A DNA stretch of 64,000 nucleotides, from assembly GCF_028769735.1 (NCBI RefSeq), contig NC_088172.1:36480397-36544396 (forward strand). Reading direction: 5' to 3'. Under the pieces are notes generated by a model. The model was not told where the DNA came from, made no database searches, and worked only from the letters and a program-made list of their open reading frames with translations. Position 1 is the stretch's first letter. Each line of letters begins with the position of its first letter. Position numbers and translations under genes: made by a program. Source of the stretch: Zonotrichia leucophrys gambelii (taxonomy: Eukaryota > Chordata > Aves > Passeriformes > Passerellidae). Shown here one piece after another: positions 9,903-22,657 of the stretch.

Positions 9903-12900
9903 ATTCAGTGATCACGTCTTGGTTAAACTGATCCTTCTCTCTAGACAGCTCTTGTCACACCCATCTGGTGAAGCATGTCCTGAGCTCCCCAGTGAAAGCT
10001 GGGGAGATGCTGCCCTGAGTCCAGTGGAGGGACTCACTGGGTGGAGTCAGGAGACGTGAACCCTCAGGATGGATGGGGAGCAACAGTGCCAGATGTAGAA
10101 GAAGAAACAGAGGAAACTGAGTTTGTTCTGTGTGAATTTTAAAAAGAGAAATCTCCAGGGGTGATTTTTTGCTGTCAGCATCTCTCTGACTGGAGGATAC
10201 AGAGAAGACCAAGAGACTTTTCAGAGAGGTGTGCAGTAACAGTATGAGAAGCTGTGGATCCAATCTCCAACATGCTCAATTCAAACTCAATATAAGGAAA
10301 TTAGTTTTTACTTCGAGAATGATCAGAACTTTATCATAGGCTCCTGCAGAGGATCTGGAATCTCCATCTTTGGAGATGATCTCTTCCTTAATAATACAAG
10401 TTCCAAGAAAAATTTAAAGGACTGTCTTTTTGTCAAAACTCTAAAAATTACTTCTTAAAACATTTTGGATGCAGCTGTTACAGAAAGGAGGTCAGAAAAT
10501 TGGTCCAATTTCAGTGTCTAAATAGGACCCATTTATTTTCCCAAATGTATAATTTAAAAATATTTCTTTAATGAAGTTTGCCTGCCAAACTTGCCTTACT
10601 GAATTACATCTGGGATCATCTCATCTTCTTCAGAAGCACAAAAAAATACTGATGTCAGTGCTGCTGCTAACTCTAAACAGAAGGTGAAGATCTGGTTGCA
10701 TCAGTTCTTTTGCCAAAGCAGGAAAAACCTGACTTTAATCCCTTAGATACTGGGATAAGTATTTTTATGGTATTTCCACTAGATTAAGAGCATCTAAGTG
10801 GACAATTACATTGCAGATGTCAATGTTGTGTCAATTTAATGCCATGCTAAGTGGTGCTACAAGCATCATGCACAAATAGGGTAACACTGGGGCACTACAA
10901 TTCAGCCTTCTCTATTTTAAATCATTAAATAACTTGCTGAAACTTTTTTTTTTTTTCCAGTCCGGCTCTCCCAGAAAACTTCTAGGCACAATTTGAAAGT
11001 GAGTATTAGGCAGACACTAATTCAGAGATCTTTGGAGGTTAAGAATGTTTAAGAGTTGGGACATGTGGGAAAAGAATGGAAAATGGACAAGAAAGATTGT
11101 AAACATGCTCAAGTGTCCTGCAGCCGAGGTGAAAAACCCATAGATATTATGTTAGCTGTTGTTTGGCCTTGTCTATTGGACAAACAGAACATCTGTGTTT
11201 AGATAACAAGCTTCTGGCAGGCTTAGAGGCACCCTATCAAACATGCCTGTGATTTCTGCCTTGCTGTGGAAAAAACAGAGCCCAGCAATAAATTAAGCCT
11301 GTGTGGAGTACAGGTGAAAACAGCAAGTTTGTTGGTTATCCAGTATGGATCAATCTCCATGGTGCCTGCATTCTCATTTGTGTGCCTCTGCCCAGGTATG
11401 CTTTAGAGATCCTCTGTTTGAAAATGAAAATACATTTATTCTTTGCATTTATCCATAGTTTTGTGGTTCTTGCCTCTTATCCGTGCCAGGTCTCACAGGA
11501 CACAAAAAAGCACATTTTTTCTCAGATTTAGGAGAAAATCTCTGGTGCTGGTTGGTTTGCTAGTAGAAATGCAGCCAAGGTCTTCTCATGTTTATTCTTC
11601 AACAACTTATCTGTACAATAACAAAAAATAAACCTTTTCTCTCCCTCTTACCTATCAAATTGCTCTTTCCTTGTCTAGGAACCATCTCTTTCACTGGGAA
11701 TAAACAACACCTCACACAGCAATATTCTCCTCTCTTTGGAGTTCTAGACAAAAGAGAAATATAAATAATCAACAGAAATACTAATTACAAGAGGCCATCT
11801 GTCCTTTTGCAACTGTTTTACATTCTACAGAATGTTAATACCAAAATACATTCATCAACTTTAATAGACATCTGGAGCATAATCATCCAGCAACCACTTG
11901 TATAAAAGTTACTGCATGAAATAATTATTAGTGAAATATGGTAAATAAAAAAATGTCTTTGAAAGCACTGAAACAGAAACCAGATTTTTCAAGCTCCAAG
12001 AATTAACACAAGAAGTACAGCTACTCCCAGATTTTGCTGCTGTATAGTCTTTGGTGTCTCTTTTTCAGACAGCTTAATTAGTCTTTATACGAAACCCACT
12101 GGCATGAGCAAAAACTTCTAATGCTGGGGAATTTGATCTTGATCTGACTGTTCTAGTTTCTTCCTTCTTCCCTCCTCTTCTTTTTTTCATGCAGTTTGCA
12201 AATTTAAGAACATGGCTTACATTCAAAATGTCTCCTGGCTCGTTACGAGACAGACCCAACAATGCTGATTCTGTTCTTTTGTCTCATTACTGCTGATCAT
12301 TGTGGGGTTTGCAAATAGCTCGTGGGACACAGAAATATCCAAGAGAACAAAGGCTGTGTCAGAAAGATGAAGGGCACCTGAATTGCAATGAAGTAGCAGA
12401 CCTGCTTTTAGATCAACTCTTGTGTTAACTATTGAGCAAAATCTGCCTTCCTTCTGTCTGGAAGCAGAAAATAGAGCAGTGCTGAGACTTTATTTCTGCA
12501 AAAGGGTATTGCCAGGAATGTTGATCTAGGATTGGTCATTCTGTGATGTATTTAGGCATTGGCACAGGGCAGATCAGAAGCCTCTAAAGCCAATGTGTTA
12601 TGTCCTTCTATATTTCAGAGAGCTCTCTCAGGTTCCTGAAACCTTGGAAAGCAAATAAGGTAATTTCCATCCCTTTAGCAAAAAGAAATTTTGGTGCTAT
12701 TTTCTCTGGCCTCCAGGCACTGAGCAATTTGCACATGCAGTACAGTCTCATTCAGATGCAGTAGAAAATACCATGTTATAAATAAGATACACATCACAGT
12801 CCCTCCTCAGGTATCAGATGTCTTTCTGGAGACTTGATTTGACCACCCAAGTGCCTGGGTCTTGCTAAAACATTTTGGAGTAAAGCAGAGACCTGCCAGT

Positions 12901-14025
12901 CTTTCCCTATAAATTACTACATCAGGAAACTGCTTCATCATTCTGAGTCCCAAACTCTCTCTTCCCAGAGCACCGAAAGACAGTAGGTTGGTTAGAACAA
13001 CACAAAAATAACCTGTTCATTGTTAACCTAAAATACCCCAAATTCTGGATTAATTACCAGTCCTTAGTCCCCATGCCCTTTTAATTGTTTTTTCCTTTTT
13101 AATCCAACATTGAATCAATGTAGTCACTGAATGGCAGCACCACAGACTTTGTGATTAATTCCAGGTTTTATTTCTTTTCTAGATCCAGTCTCACACATGT
13201 ACAGTTGCAAGTTACTTCAATATTTTCCCCCAAAATAATTAAACCCCAAATACTTCAGAAAGTCTCCACTGAAGTGTGCTCTCATCAGAGACTGAAAATA
13301 GGCTGTTGTAGAGGATAAAATAAGCAGGAGGACAACAAAACAAAACAGGTTCTCCTGTTAACATGGCAAAGATCACCTCTTTCAGGAACTGTCTGGTTAA
13401 TAGATATCATACTGGCCTCTTTCTGGCCATTTTAGGAAGTTTGTTTCCTATCATCAAGCACCAAATGATGCAGCATCTCTTCTCAATATGAAAATTCTCG
13501 AAATAATTTGCATTTAGCATGGACAAAGCACTCAGAGTGTGAAAGGGAAACTGGTAGCATATGTATGAGGTTCTCAGATATTTGTTCTGTGCTGATATGT
13601 AAGTAAATAGCAGATGTTTTTGAGGTTTCTCCTCATTACTAAGTGATGAAAGGGGGAGAGGACACTCTAGATTACATATTCATCTGCTCATTTTAAATGC
13701 CAATCATTACATTCATTTAAATACCAATTAATTAAACCCATTAAAACACCTCTGTAGTTCATTAAAAGTTTTTTAATTGCTGAATTTCTGCCTTTTCACG
13801 TTTTTCTGAGAGCTACTAGTTACTTTGAAAACCTTAAACAGGTTTGTGTCTTTGAATGAATTGTGTCAAAAAAGTGGAAGAACCAAAGAGCTGAGTACAC
13901 CAGGCGGGTCAAGCAAGGTGTGTCTGCCTGGGCACCGCTTTTGCAGGCAGGGCTGCAGCCTGTCCCTGCCTCAGGAGAAAGGGCCAGAACCTCCCTGCAG
14001 CCTGAGCTCTGCTCTGCTTTGAATC
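9903..14025. other. Unique non-coding DNA
   Basis: No supportable gene. It contains a T-rich tract near 10945-10958 and an AT-rich stretch at about 13680-13790. A block at 11030-11320 has some LTR flavour (AATAAA near 11287) but no matched ends. Confidence 0.4.
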
Positions 14026-14564
14026 ACAGAGCGCCCTGAATGGGAAGGGATCCACAAGGATCACTGGGTCCATCTCCTGGCCCTGCACAGGGCAGAATCC
14101 CTAAGAGTGGCACCATGGATTGTCACACGCTCAGAGTGTGTCCAGGTGCTTCTGGAGCTCTGGCGGGTTTGGTGCTGTGACCATTCCTGGGGAGCCTGTT
14201 CTAGTGCCCAGCCACCCTCTGTGTGGAAAACCTTTTCCTCATATGCAGTCTAAACCTACCCTGATTTCAGACCCTTCCACTGGTCTCCAGAAGGACTAGA
14301 TCAGTGCCTGCCCTCCTCTTCCTCTCATGAGGATGCTGAAGACCTCAGTGGGGGCTCCCCTCAGTCTCAGCTACTCCAAACTGAACAGACCAAGTGCCCC
14401 CAGCCATTTCTCACACAGCTTCCCCTCCAGAACCTTCATCGTTTTTGTAGCCCTCCTTTGCATGCTGTCTAATGCCTTTATATCCTTTTTATGTTGTGGC
14501 AGCCAAAACTGCCCCCAGGGCTCCAGGTGAGGTGGGCAATCCCCTCCCTTGTAGGGCTGGCTGC
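14026..14564 (-). mobile_element. CR1 LINE, 3' part, split by an LTR
   Basis: A long, well-ordered minus-strand CR1: 'aatcacagagcgccctgaat', 'atccacaaggatcactggg', 'ctggccctgcacagggcag', 'ggtgctgtgaccattcctgg', 'agatcagtgcctgccctcc', 'gctcccctcagtctcagc', 'tgtggcagccaaaactgcc', 'aatcccctcccttg'. It stops at GGCTGC (14559-14564) where a retroviral LTR begins, and resumes at 15717. Confidence 0.92.
14559..14564. repeat. Target-site duplication, left copy (GGCTGC)
   Basis: The same six bases recur at 15717-15722, flanking the LTR. Removing the LTR and one copy rejoins a continuous CR1 sequence, so this is the insertion target. Six bases is the usual length for beta-like (ERVK-type) integrations. 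Confidence 0.8.
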
Positions 14565-15716
14565 TGTGGTATTCACATATTCCCTGAATAGAGAGAGACT
14601 TAATTCTCTCCCAGGATTTTCCTGAGAAGCTGTGAGAAAGCTCAGAGAAAACAATTCTTATCTTAATCTCTGCACCTGTTGTGGTGCACACGTGGAATGT
14701 GTTATGGAGATTGTTTACCAAAATGTAAGCTTCTTAACTGGACCCTGGTGATGGTGTTTTGATTCATTGACCAATTGGATCCAATTGTGTATCAGACTGC
14801 CTGGCAAGGGCCATGGGTTTTTCTTAGTAGTATAGTGAAATACAGAGGAGAGGGAGAGGGAGAGGGAGAGGGAGAGGGAGAGGGAGAGGGAGAGGAGAGG
14901 AGAGGAGAGGAGAGGAGAGGAGAGGAGAGGAGAGGAGAGGAGAGGAGAGGAGAGGAGAGGAGAGGAGAGGAGAGGAGAGGAGAGGAGAGGAGAGGAGAGG
15001 AGAATATAGCATTGTCGGAACCCAGGACATTCCTCTGGCTGCCCTGGATGGCTCAAGCCCCTAGCAGGAGGCTCAGAGACCTCGGCACAAAGCCAAATAC
15101 ATCTGTGCCTTTGATTTTAACCCATGGAAAAAAAATTACCAACTTTATATGAGGATTTACAAGCCACGAGACTTTAAGTAAAATGATAGTTAGTTTGTCA
15201 CAAGACAGAAAAGTAGAATTTAGGGTTTTTAGAATGAAGGTTCAGAATCCAAGATGGAGATATTTGGGCGTGTCTTGTCCTTCTTTCTTCTTCTTGTCCT
15301 CCATCTTCTGGATGATGGTGGCACTTTCGGATTGGTTTAGAGTAGAAATACACTGTCTAACATAGCTGATAGGTATTGGAAAATTATTGTAAATAATTTA
15401 GTTTTTAGTATAAGAAGGTAACACCTCCCCGAGGGTAGTCAGTGTGCCATGGACTGACTTGCTAGACAGACCTTAGCAGGTCAGAAAAGAATGCTATAGA
15501 TAACAGAGAATAAACAACCTTGAAAACCACAGCCGAAGAATCCCGACTCCTGCTTTGATCTCGGGGCTGGGAAAAAGAGACTTTCTAACACCTCGGGGTT
15601 ATCTCACCACAGAGACTCCGAGATAGCAAAGCTTAATAAAGCAATCGATCAGGCCTCTGCAGTCATGGAGTCAGTGCACATCATTCCCTGGCCTCGGGTC
15701 CACTGCTGCCACAATA
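14565..15716 (+). mobile_element. Solo LTR (ERVK-like) with internal microsatellite
   Basis: Starts TGTGG (14565) and ends CCACA (15709-15713), a 5-base inverted terminus, then three extra bases ATA before the target duplication. Plus-strand poly(A) signal AATAAA at 15635-15640; another AATAAA lies near 15508. It carries CCTGAGAAGCT at 14621-14631 and CATGGAGTCA at 15664-15673, both shared in the same relative places with the LTR at 29347-29737. A purine microsatellite (14845-15003) lies in its U3 part. No internal retroviral genes adjoin it, so it is solo. At about 1.15 kb it is long compared with its 0.39-kb relative. Confidence 0.85.
14845..15003 (+). repeat. (GGGAGA)n-(GGAGA)n purine microsatellite in an LTR
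   Basis: Seven AGGGAG hexamers (14851-14892) pass directly into about 22 uninterrupted AGGAG pentamers (14893-15003). All purines are on the plus strand. The long open frames through it on both strands encode only repeating Arg/Gly/Glu or Ser/Leu/Pro peptides and are artefacts. Confidence 0.97.
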
Positions 15717-15800
15717 GGCTGCACCCCAGGACAGGGCAGTTCCTTCTGTTTACCAGGGCACTGGTGTGACATCTCCCATCCAATCTCTACCTTCAGCAGC
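15717..15800 (-). mobile_element. CR1 LINE, continuation after the LTR
   Basis: The sequence resumes with 'ggctgcaccccaggac' and continues with 'ccagggcactggtgtgac', which follow the 'ccctcccttg' motif in intact CR1. This completes the element interrupted at 14564. The match fades around 15790-15800. Confidence 0.75.
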
Positions 15801-16262
15801 TCTGTCTGTGTGGAGGTGCTGGCCAGCACTGAGCAGAGCAGCAGCCTTTCCCCACTGCCTTGCCTACAGGGAATGGCAGGGCAAGTGCCCTGGTGGGAGG
15901 CAACACACACAGAGCCGCTCAGCTGCTGTGTTATGTGGGCTTTAAGTCTCTCCAGTCAGACAGTGGAATGTCCTTCTGCCAAAAATTTTTCCTCTCTGCA
16001 CATCCTCCTGCCTCAGAGGCCACACAAAGCTGCCATCCTGAGCCTTGGCACTGGCCCTGTGTCACTGCCCAGGGGAGTGCCCAGGTTGGGGGGTGGATGC
16101 CATTAGCCCTGTCTCCCCAAAGCCTCATTAGCTGCTCCGGAGAGCTTCTGGAGGGTCTTGGAACTCCCTTGGACTTACCCTGCCCAGGAACTCCCCCTAT
16201 GTATGCTGTGATCCCCTGCCCTGCTGTGGAAGGTGCCAAGATCCTCTGCGAGTGATAAATAG
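15801..16262. other. GC-rich block, no recognised gene
   Basis: Clearly richer in G+C than its surroundings and open for about 100-130 codons in several frames on both strands (for example 15810-16106 plus, 15860-16255 plus, 15931-16239 minus). Several overlapping open frames are expected where stop codons are rare by composition. No protein motif is recognisable. Confidence 0.35.
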
Positions 16263-19200
16263 AAAAAAGTTAATTAGATTGCTAATTAAATGCCATCCAA
16301 GATTAAATGATTAAACATTTATAGGAAATTTTCTAAAGATATTCTCCTTCAGAACTAGGTGAGCCAGCCTGGATTATATTTTTGCAGCAATATGAAGTGC
16401 CAGTCCCTGAAAGAAATTCTCCTGCCTTCAGTGGGTGCTGTGCTTGCCCAAGGGCAGAACTTAGCAGTGTGGCAGCTCTTCTAGAGGTTTCCAGCCCCTT
16501 CTCCTGCTCTTCTTCCCACAGGGTCCCCTTTGTTACTACTAACAGGACCCCTCTGGTGCAGTTAAGCCCTGCCCAGGTGCTGGATGTGCAGCCTGATGTT
16601 GCTATGAGGTCTCACAGACACATCCGTGCTGCCACACCTGGGGTCTGCAAGGATTTTTCTCTCAAGAGAGAGGAGTTCTTGCAGGGCAGGTCCCAGACAT
16701 TCAGCTTTGCCCTGCATTCCATAAAACACAATGCTTTGCAGAGATTATCAACAGGGCTGCTGAGCGAGAGCCCCTTTTAAAAGTGAATTACAATGCTGAT
16801 AGCAGATTTCATTTGTGCTTAAATTCTAGTCCACCTATTCCTATCATCAATGAGACAATAGCACCTTTTCAGCTGTGGGTGGGGAAAGAATTTTTTCTTC
16901 AGAGCCCTAAAAACATTCTTAGTGTTTTTGTAGAATATTCTCATGAAATAGTTTTGAAATGCAGTAATACCTCTGCAATCCCAGAGATAATGGGATAGGT
17001 TAGACAGACATTTGTGCATTACAAACATCCCCCTGAAACTATTTCAGCTGCAATTCCTAACCTGCACTTAAAACATGTGTATGAGAGCTGCTATTTTTGC
17101 TGCTGTTGCAGTCACTGAATCAGGGATCTGAGAACTATAGAGCACCAGCTATTACTTTTAGGAGCTGAGGCTGTTTTTTTCTTGTCCTTTTGGGATTAGG
17201 GCACAGGATGTATTCTGTGACACAGACTCCTCAGAGCTCTGCCTGTAGAAAGCTGTTTTCTGTGTGCTGCCCTCAATATTTTGGGTAGTTTGACTTTATG
17301 GAAAACAGAAGTTAATAACTTCTGCCTGCAGAAACACACTTAAAATGAAGACAGCATCCCTTGAGCCAAAGCGCTGTTTTATAAAAAACATTGTATTTGA
17401 GGCACAGCCTTACTGCCTTACTATTAAATTCAAGTGATTACAACAGAAGGAGTATTTGGAACTCGAGTAACAGGGAATCTTAATATATATCACACACGTC
17501 CCAGACTGAAACTGTACAAAATGTTTCAGATTCATATTTTTTCCTTTGCAAAAAAAATTTTCAGATTTCATGATATTGCACAGTTTTACAAATTCCCAGT
17601 TCATGAAACAACATTAATAATATAATTAGAAAATAGTAATCTTTCTTTAATAACAATGGCCAAAAAAGTATTGATCCAAAATTATATGAATTTTCAAATT
17701 TCTTTGGACTTAGCATTGGAGAAATGTCCAAAACTGAAATAACTGTAGAATTGAAATTACATTTATTTCTGGATTTTGACTTGAAAATCAGCAAAAGTTA
17801 TCTGAAGGAGTTTTTGTTTCAATTCAACCAAAGGTCTCTCTTTTCTTTTTTTTCCTTGAGCTTCTACTTTCCAGAAGCATCAACAAGCCACAAAAAAATA
17901 AATGAATCTTTTACACTGATTTACCCCAGTGTGCAATTTCCAGCACCTGCAGGATTGAAATACGATTGGTTTTCTTTATCCCATTTAAAACCAGCAGGTG
18001 ACTCATTCTTGGCTCTGATTGCCAGGAAATCATTACCACTGTCATTTGCAGTCACCAGTCTTTGGGCATGGGGAATTGTAGGCATCTGCACATTCTTCCA
18101 GGCCTCTGATGACAAAATACCTTCAGGCTGGATGGACTGAAGGACTGAGCAGAAGACACCTCGAATGTCCTGGAATCACCTCAGTCTCATGATGGCACTG
18201 AGTGCAAGCTCACAGTATCTGATGGGAAAAGAGAATGAAGACGGGCAATTTAGGAGCTGACCAAAAAAAAAAAAATTCAAACTGGTTTTTCTTCTGTTGT
18301 GTTGATTCCTTTGTGGATGGATTTGGTTTTAGTCATCCCTTCTCACTTGGGAATTTTTATAAAAGGGATTTTTGAGAATCAGACCTCTTCTAACTAAGGA
18401 TCTAATGTTATCTTGATTTAAGATTATATCAGTTAATACATACTGTCATAAAATCCATGTGCCATTGGAAAGAATTGGATGAGTGTACTGTAGTTGTCTT
18501 TGCTTAGATATAATCAATAGATACTTATTAATCTCTTCTCGTAAACTTCACCCAACCTAAAAGCCATCCCATATAACAACCCCAGGTGGGCCTTGAAATG
18601 ACAGTGAGATTCAAAGAAGGATGGATTAAGCTTGTACATTATCAATTCCCACGTTATCAATTCTGATTTTTGCCAGAGTGCTAGATTTATTTCATGGCAC
18701 CTTCTTTTTCATTTGAACTCTTATCAGATGAATATGGTGCTGGAATTTTAGATGACGAGTGCACACTACAATTTTGGCCAAGAGCAGAAAAGGGAGAGAG
18801 TAAAGCTAAACAGCCAATGGGGTCCAAAAAGCAAAGCTCTGACTCTGCAAAATGTGCTTGCCCAAGTAAAATTGATGTTCATCCAAGCCCTTGGGGGACT
18901 AGGCAGTAAAATCCTTTATAGTTTTCTTGACTCTCTGATCAGACTGTAATACAGGAGTTGCACCAATTTCTGTCAAATATGAGCAGAAGTTGCAAAAAAT
19001 AGTTTTGCAAAAGGTATCAGCACTAGTTTTTCTTGTCAAGGTATCTAACACTACTGATTCCTGTGTACATGCATAATCAGAATCACAAATTTTCATCATT
19101 GTTTTGGGGTTGCTTTTCTGCTGATTTGTGTCAGGAATGCACTTCATGCTGTTTCCATCTTTTAAAAGGCAGCATTTGGGAATATTCACATACTCTTTTA

Positions 19201-20102
19201 GGCCCTGGCCTTGCCCTGTGCCAGAGAGGTGATGGCTACTCTTTGCACAAGGGGCAGTGGAACTTTTCACTGATCACACTTGATTGCTGTCTGGATAGGA
19301 GTTGCATGCTTCCAAAAGCACAGGTTTCTGCTGGAAAGGGCTACTATTGTGTTTTTAAAAGTGGAAGGAGAGATACAGAACAGTCTGGTGTTGCAGCTGA
19401 AGGTCAAAACAGTCTCCAAGAGTTCCCAAGAAATCCTACATATGTACAGAACACACACAAATCAATCCAAGGTCTAAAGTAGACCTCACCACTCTTAAAA
19501 ACACCATACAAAGAGTAAACTGAAGTGGAATGACTTATTTTTGGTTTTCATTGAAACCAGAAACCAAATTTGAACAAAAAGGTATTATTTAACCCTGGGA
19601 AATGTATTTGGCTGGAATTTCAGGTGGCCATACCAAGGTCCATCTACCTTCTCCACAAAAAGCAAGAGCAGAAACTTCTTTGTTCAGTTCACCCAAGAGA
19701 TAATTGAGGGTATTTTCTGGAGTGAGGAAGAATGGATTGAACAGGGCTGAATCTCAGGAAGAGGTTTATTTCCACAAACCCAGAGTGTCTGTGCTGCACA
19801 GCCGATGCCAGGCAGCACCCACAGTCTCTGATAGCAGCTGGAGTTGTTTTTCATGGGAGGTGTAGGTGGACCCCAGGCAGACCCCAGACCCCCTCATCAA
19901 CTCAGAGCCTGCAGGCAAAGCTGGTGCAAAGAGCTTCTAGTGAGAGGGAGCAGTCCTTTGGGGGCTGGTGGCTGGGGCATAGTCAGACCAGAAAAGTTGT
20001 TTGCACAGAGATTTGCTGGAGTTGGTTCACAGGATTTGTCTTTGGTGGGTTAACACCATGAGAAACAGCTAACACTGACCAGATTGACATGGGCAGAAAG
20101 CA
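16263..20102. other. Unique non-coding DNA
   Basis: AT-rich with small mixed patches. A 132-codon frame at 16382-16780 has no recognisable domain and unbiased composition. Nothing else is supportable. Confidence 0.4.
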
Positions 20103-20290
20103 AATCATAGAATCAGTTAGGTTGAAAAGGACTTTCAAGATCATTGAGTTCTTTGGCTGAACAGCTTTCCCCATACCAGCTAAACCATAGCACTAAATGC
20201 CATGTTCAGTAATTTCTTAAACACTTCCAGGGATGTGACTCCAAAACATCCTTGGGCAGACCATTCCAATGCTTGACAACCCTTGCAGGG
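20103..20290 (-). mobile_element. CR1 LINE fragment, 3' end
   Basis: 'aatcatagaatcagttaggt', 'ggactttcaagatcattgag', 'aaacacttccagggatgtga', 'gggcagaccattccaatgc' and 'ttgacaacccttgc' are in CR1-Y-like order, read as its reverse complement. Truncated at the 5' end. Confidence 0.88.
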
Positions 20291-22657
20291 GGGGAGCAGA
20301 GCCAGCCCTTCTCCAAGGATCATCTGGAGTCATCTGGATGATGGCTTTCTGCTGGTTGTTGACCTTTGGGGAAAATCAAAGGATTCTGGCCAGTGTCATT
20401 TTGCAATGACAGAAAACTGGCAAAGGCTTCTGACTCTCAGCATTTTACATTTGTGACTGAATATTAGTTTAAAGTTGTGTGGCTGTGATAAATCCTACCA
20501 GTGGTCCCTAGCATGCCAGGGAGTGCAATGTGTGTATGTGAATGGCTACAGGCATTATACCCCAGGATTCATGGGCTTTGGCTTTCCTTGGAATCCCATC
20601 TCTGGGGGATAAAGCGAGGAGCTCTCTGTTAGGCAGCCCTGAGGCCAGGCAGCTCTGACAAACACGCTTGTGTTGTTGGCTGAGCACTTAGCAGAGGCTG
20701 TGTACCTAACCCTTCCTCTTTGCTTTGGCTCTCTGGCAAAGTACAAGTCAAACTCCCTTCACCACTGGATCGTTTCAAAGAACATTTTGTAATACAGATA
20801 CCACACAGCTGAATGCAGCCACTTCTATCTAGGGCAGACTGATCTTGAAGGGATTTAATGTTCAGATGAAGGGAACACGACCTTCCATTTTTAAGCTTCC
20901 ATTTCAACACTGTTTATAATTAGCTGCATGCATAGGGCTTCACGTACTTTGAAAGACTGAGGTTATGCTTATGTTTCAGAGACGGGAGGCAAGCTTGTTG
21001 TCCTGATATACTTAGACCATCAAGCTGCTTTTCAACGAAGAGCTGAAAAATAGTTTTAACTAGTAGTTCTGTAATGCTGTAATGCTTTGATGTGTGCAAT
21101 GGGATGATCAATTGACTGACCTGGTTGAATTTTTAAAGTAGACCATCAGATTCAGGGTGTTTGTGGTTCTCATTTGCTTTGATTCTTACAGCCAGAGATG
21201 GCTGAGCAGCTGCCAGAGGAGGGTGCTACCAAATAAAAATTCCCAACAAGTTTCTCTTTCCAGATTCTTTTATACCAAGCTTTTAGAAATTATGAATAGG
21301 CAAGGAAAGTTGGAAGGCAATGGACCGTATGTCCCAATACTGTTTGATTCAGACATATTCACTTCAACAGTCTCCTCTGGATTAACAGATAAATTTCTGT
21401 GCATCTTTTAGTGACACCTTTCCCACGAAGATCAGCTTTAATTTCTGGGAAACAAAGCAGCAGCACTGCAGCTTTCCATGCTAGGTGCAAGTACAAGGAT
21501 CTGACTGCATCTCTGCCTCCTGGGCAGGAGGAGGAGATAACTCCAACAATAGTTGCAACTGAACATCTCAATTAGAGTAGCAGCAGTTTTCCAGCCTGAT
21601 TACTTGTGTCAGGTGTTAATCTGTGAGCCCTCATGCACAGTGCCACTTGGAAGGAGCCCTTCTTGCAAGACTGGTCTGTCACACAGCAGCAATGTGATGC
21701 TTTGCTTCAGTATTTTTTAGCACCATGGAGTCACTCTTTAAATATTAGCTGAATGCATGGTTAGCATTTGGCCTCAAAAACTGGCTCCAATGAGCTTCAT
21801 AACAGAGCCCCCTTTGAAATTGGCAGGCAACACATTTTGTCTTGATCAGATATTAGAGCAGGAGGAAAAACTCTAAGGTAGGTAAGACTGGTTAAAAATA
21901 CCGACTTTGCTAGCTTTTTTTCAGGAAATCTAGTGAAATTTCATTTAAAAACCCAGAGAAAAACCAGGATAAATTGTTGAAAGAGTAGTTTTGACGTTTT
22001 CAGAATTACTTAAAAAAATTTTTACAATGCAGTTCAGATTCATTTTCTAAAGGTTGAGAAAATATTTCATCTGTCATGAAGAATATCTTTCTGTTCCTTC
22101 AACTGAACATTTTAGGTGGATTTTATCTAGTTAAATATTTGTTATATAAGATCCAGTGCAATGTAGTGGAAAAAGAATTGATTGAAGAAGCAAAAGCATT
22201 TGATTCTCTGCTCAGGTATTGAATTGTATCACCTACAAAAGCTTTAATTTGTGGGATTTGATTTTGGGGTGGCCCAATCTGTCAAACTGTCTGAATTCAG
22301 GGGTACATACACAGGGAAAAAGATTCCTTGTCCTTGCAGGAGACTGTGGCAAAGGTACTCCCTTCAAGCAGCCACCCTGCTGAAACCACGAAAAATTGCA
22401 GGAGCCATTCAGTAATCTTTCACTCTGTTCCTCAGCAGAGGAAAATACCCTTTTAGCTTCATTTTGGAGAGGAGCCATTTCAAGGCTTTTCAGCACTGCA
22501 GGCAGGAATGAGATAAACTGCCTTAGGATGATATCCAAAGGATGACAAAACTCCCTTTTGCTGTGGCAGCAGACTTGGTTCAGGAAGAAAGGAAGGGCTT
22601 GCTGCAAGTCTGGGGAAAGGACAAGAGTACAGAGCTGAGTGACATCAGCAAGCTCAG
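20291..22657. other. Unique non-coding DNA
   Basis: No gene, RNA gene or repeat that I can support. The open frame at 22233-22607 (minus, 124 codons) shows no recognisable motif. Confidence 0.4.

Noticed and set aside
9985..10006. 8-bp hairpin CTCCCCAG/CTGGGGAG
   Set aside because: Stems of this length with short loops are expected many times by chance in a window this size.
11030..11320. Possible LTR remnant with AATAAA near 11287
   Set aside because: No matched TG...CA ends, no target duplication and no TATA at the right spacing.
14775..15152. Open frames of 68-125 codons across the first GGAGA array on both strands
   Set aside because: They encode only pentapeptide or hexapeptide repeats from the microsatellite; a stop-free repeat unit keeps every frame open.
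16382..16780. 132-codon open frame
   Set aside because: No recognisable domain, no splice-site support, ordinary intergenic composition.
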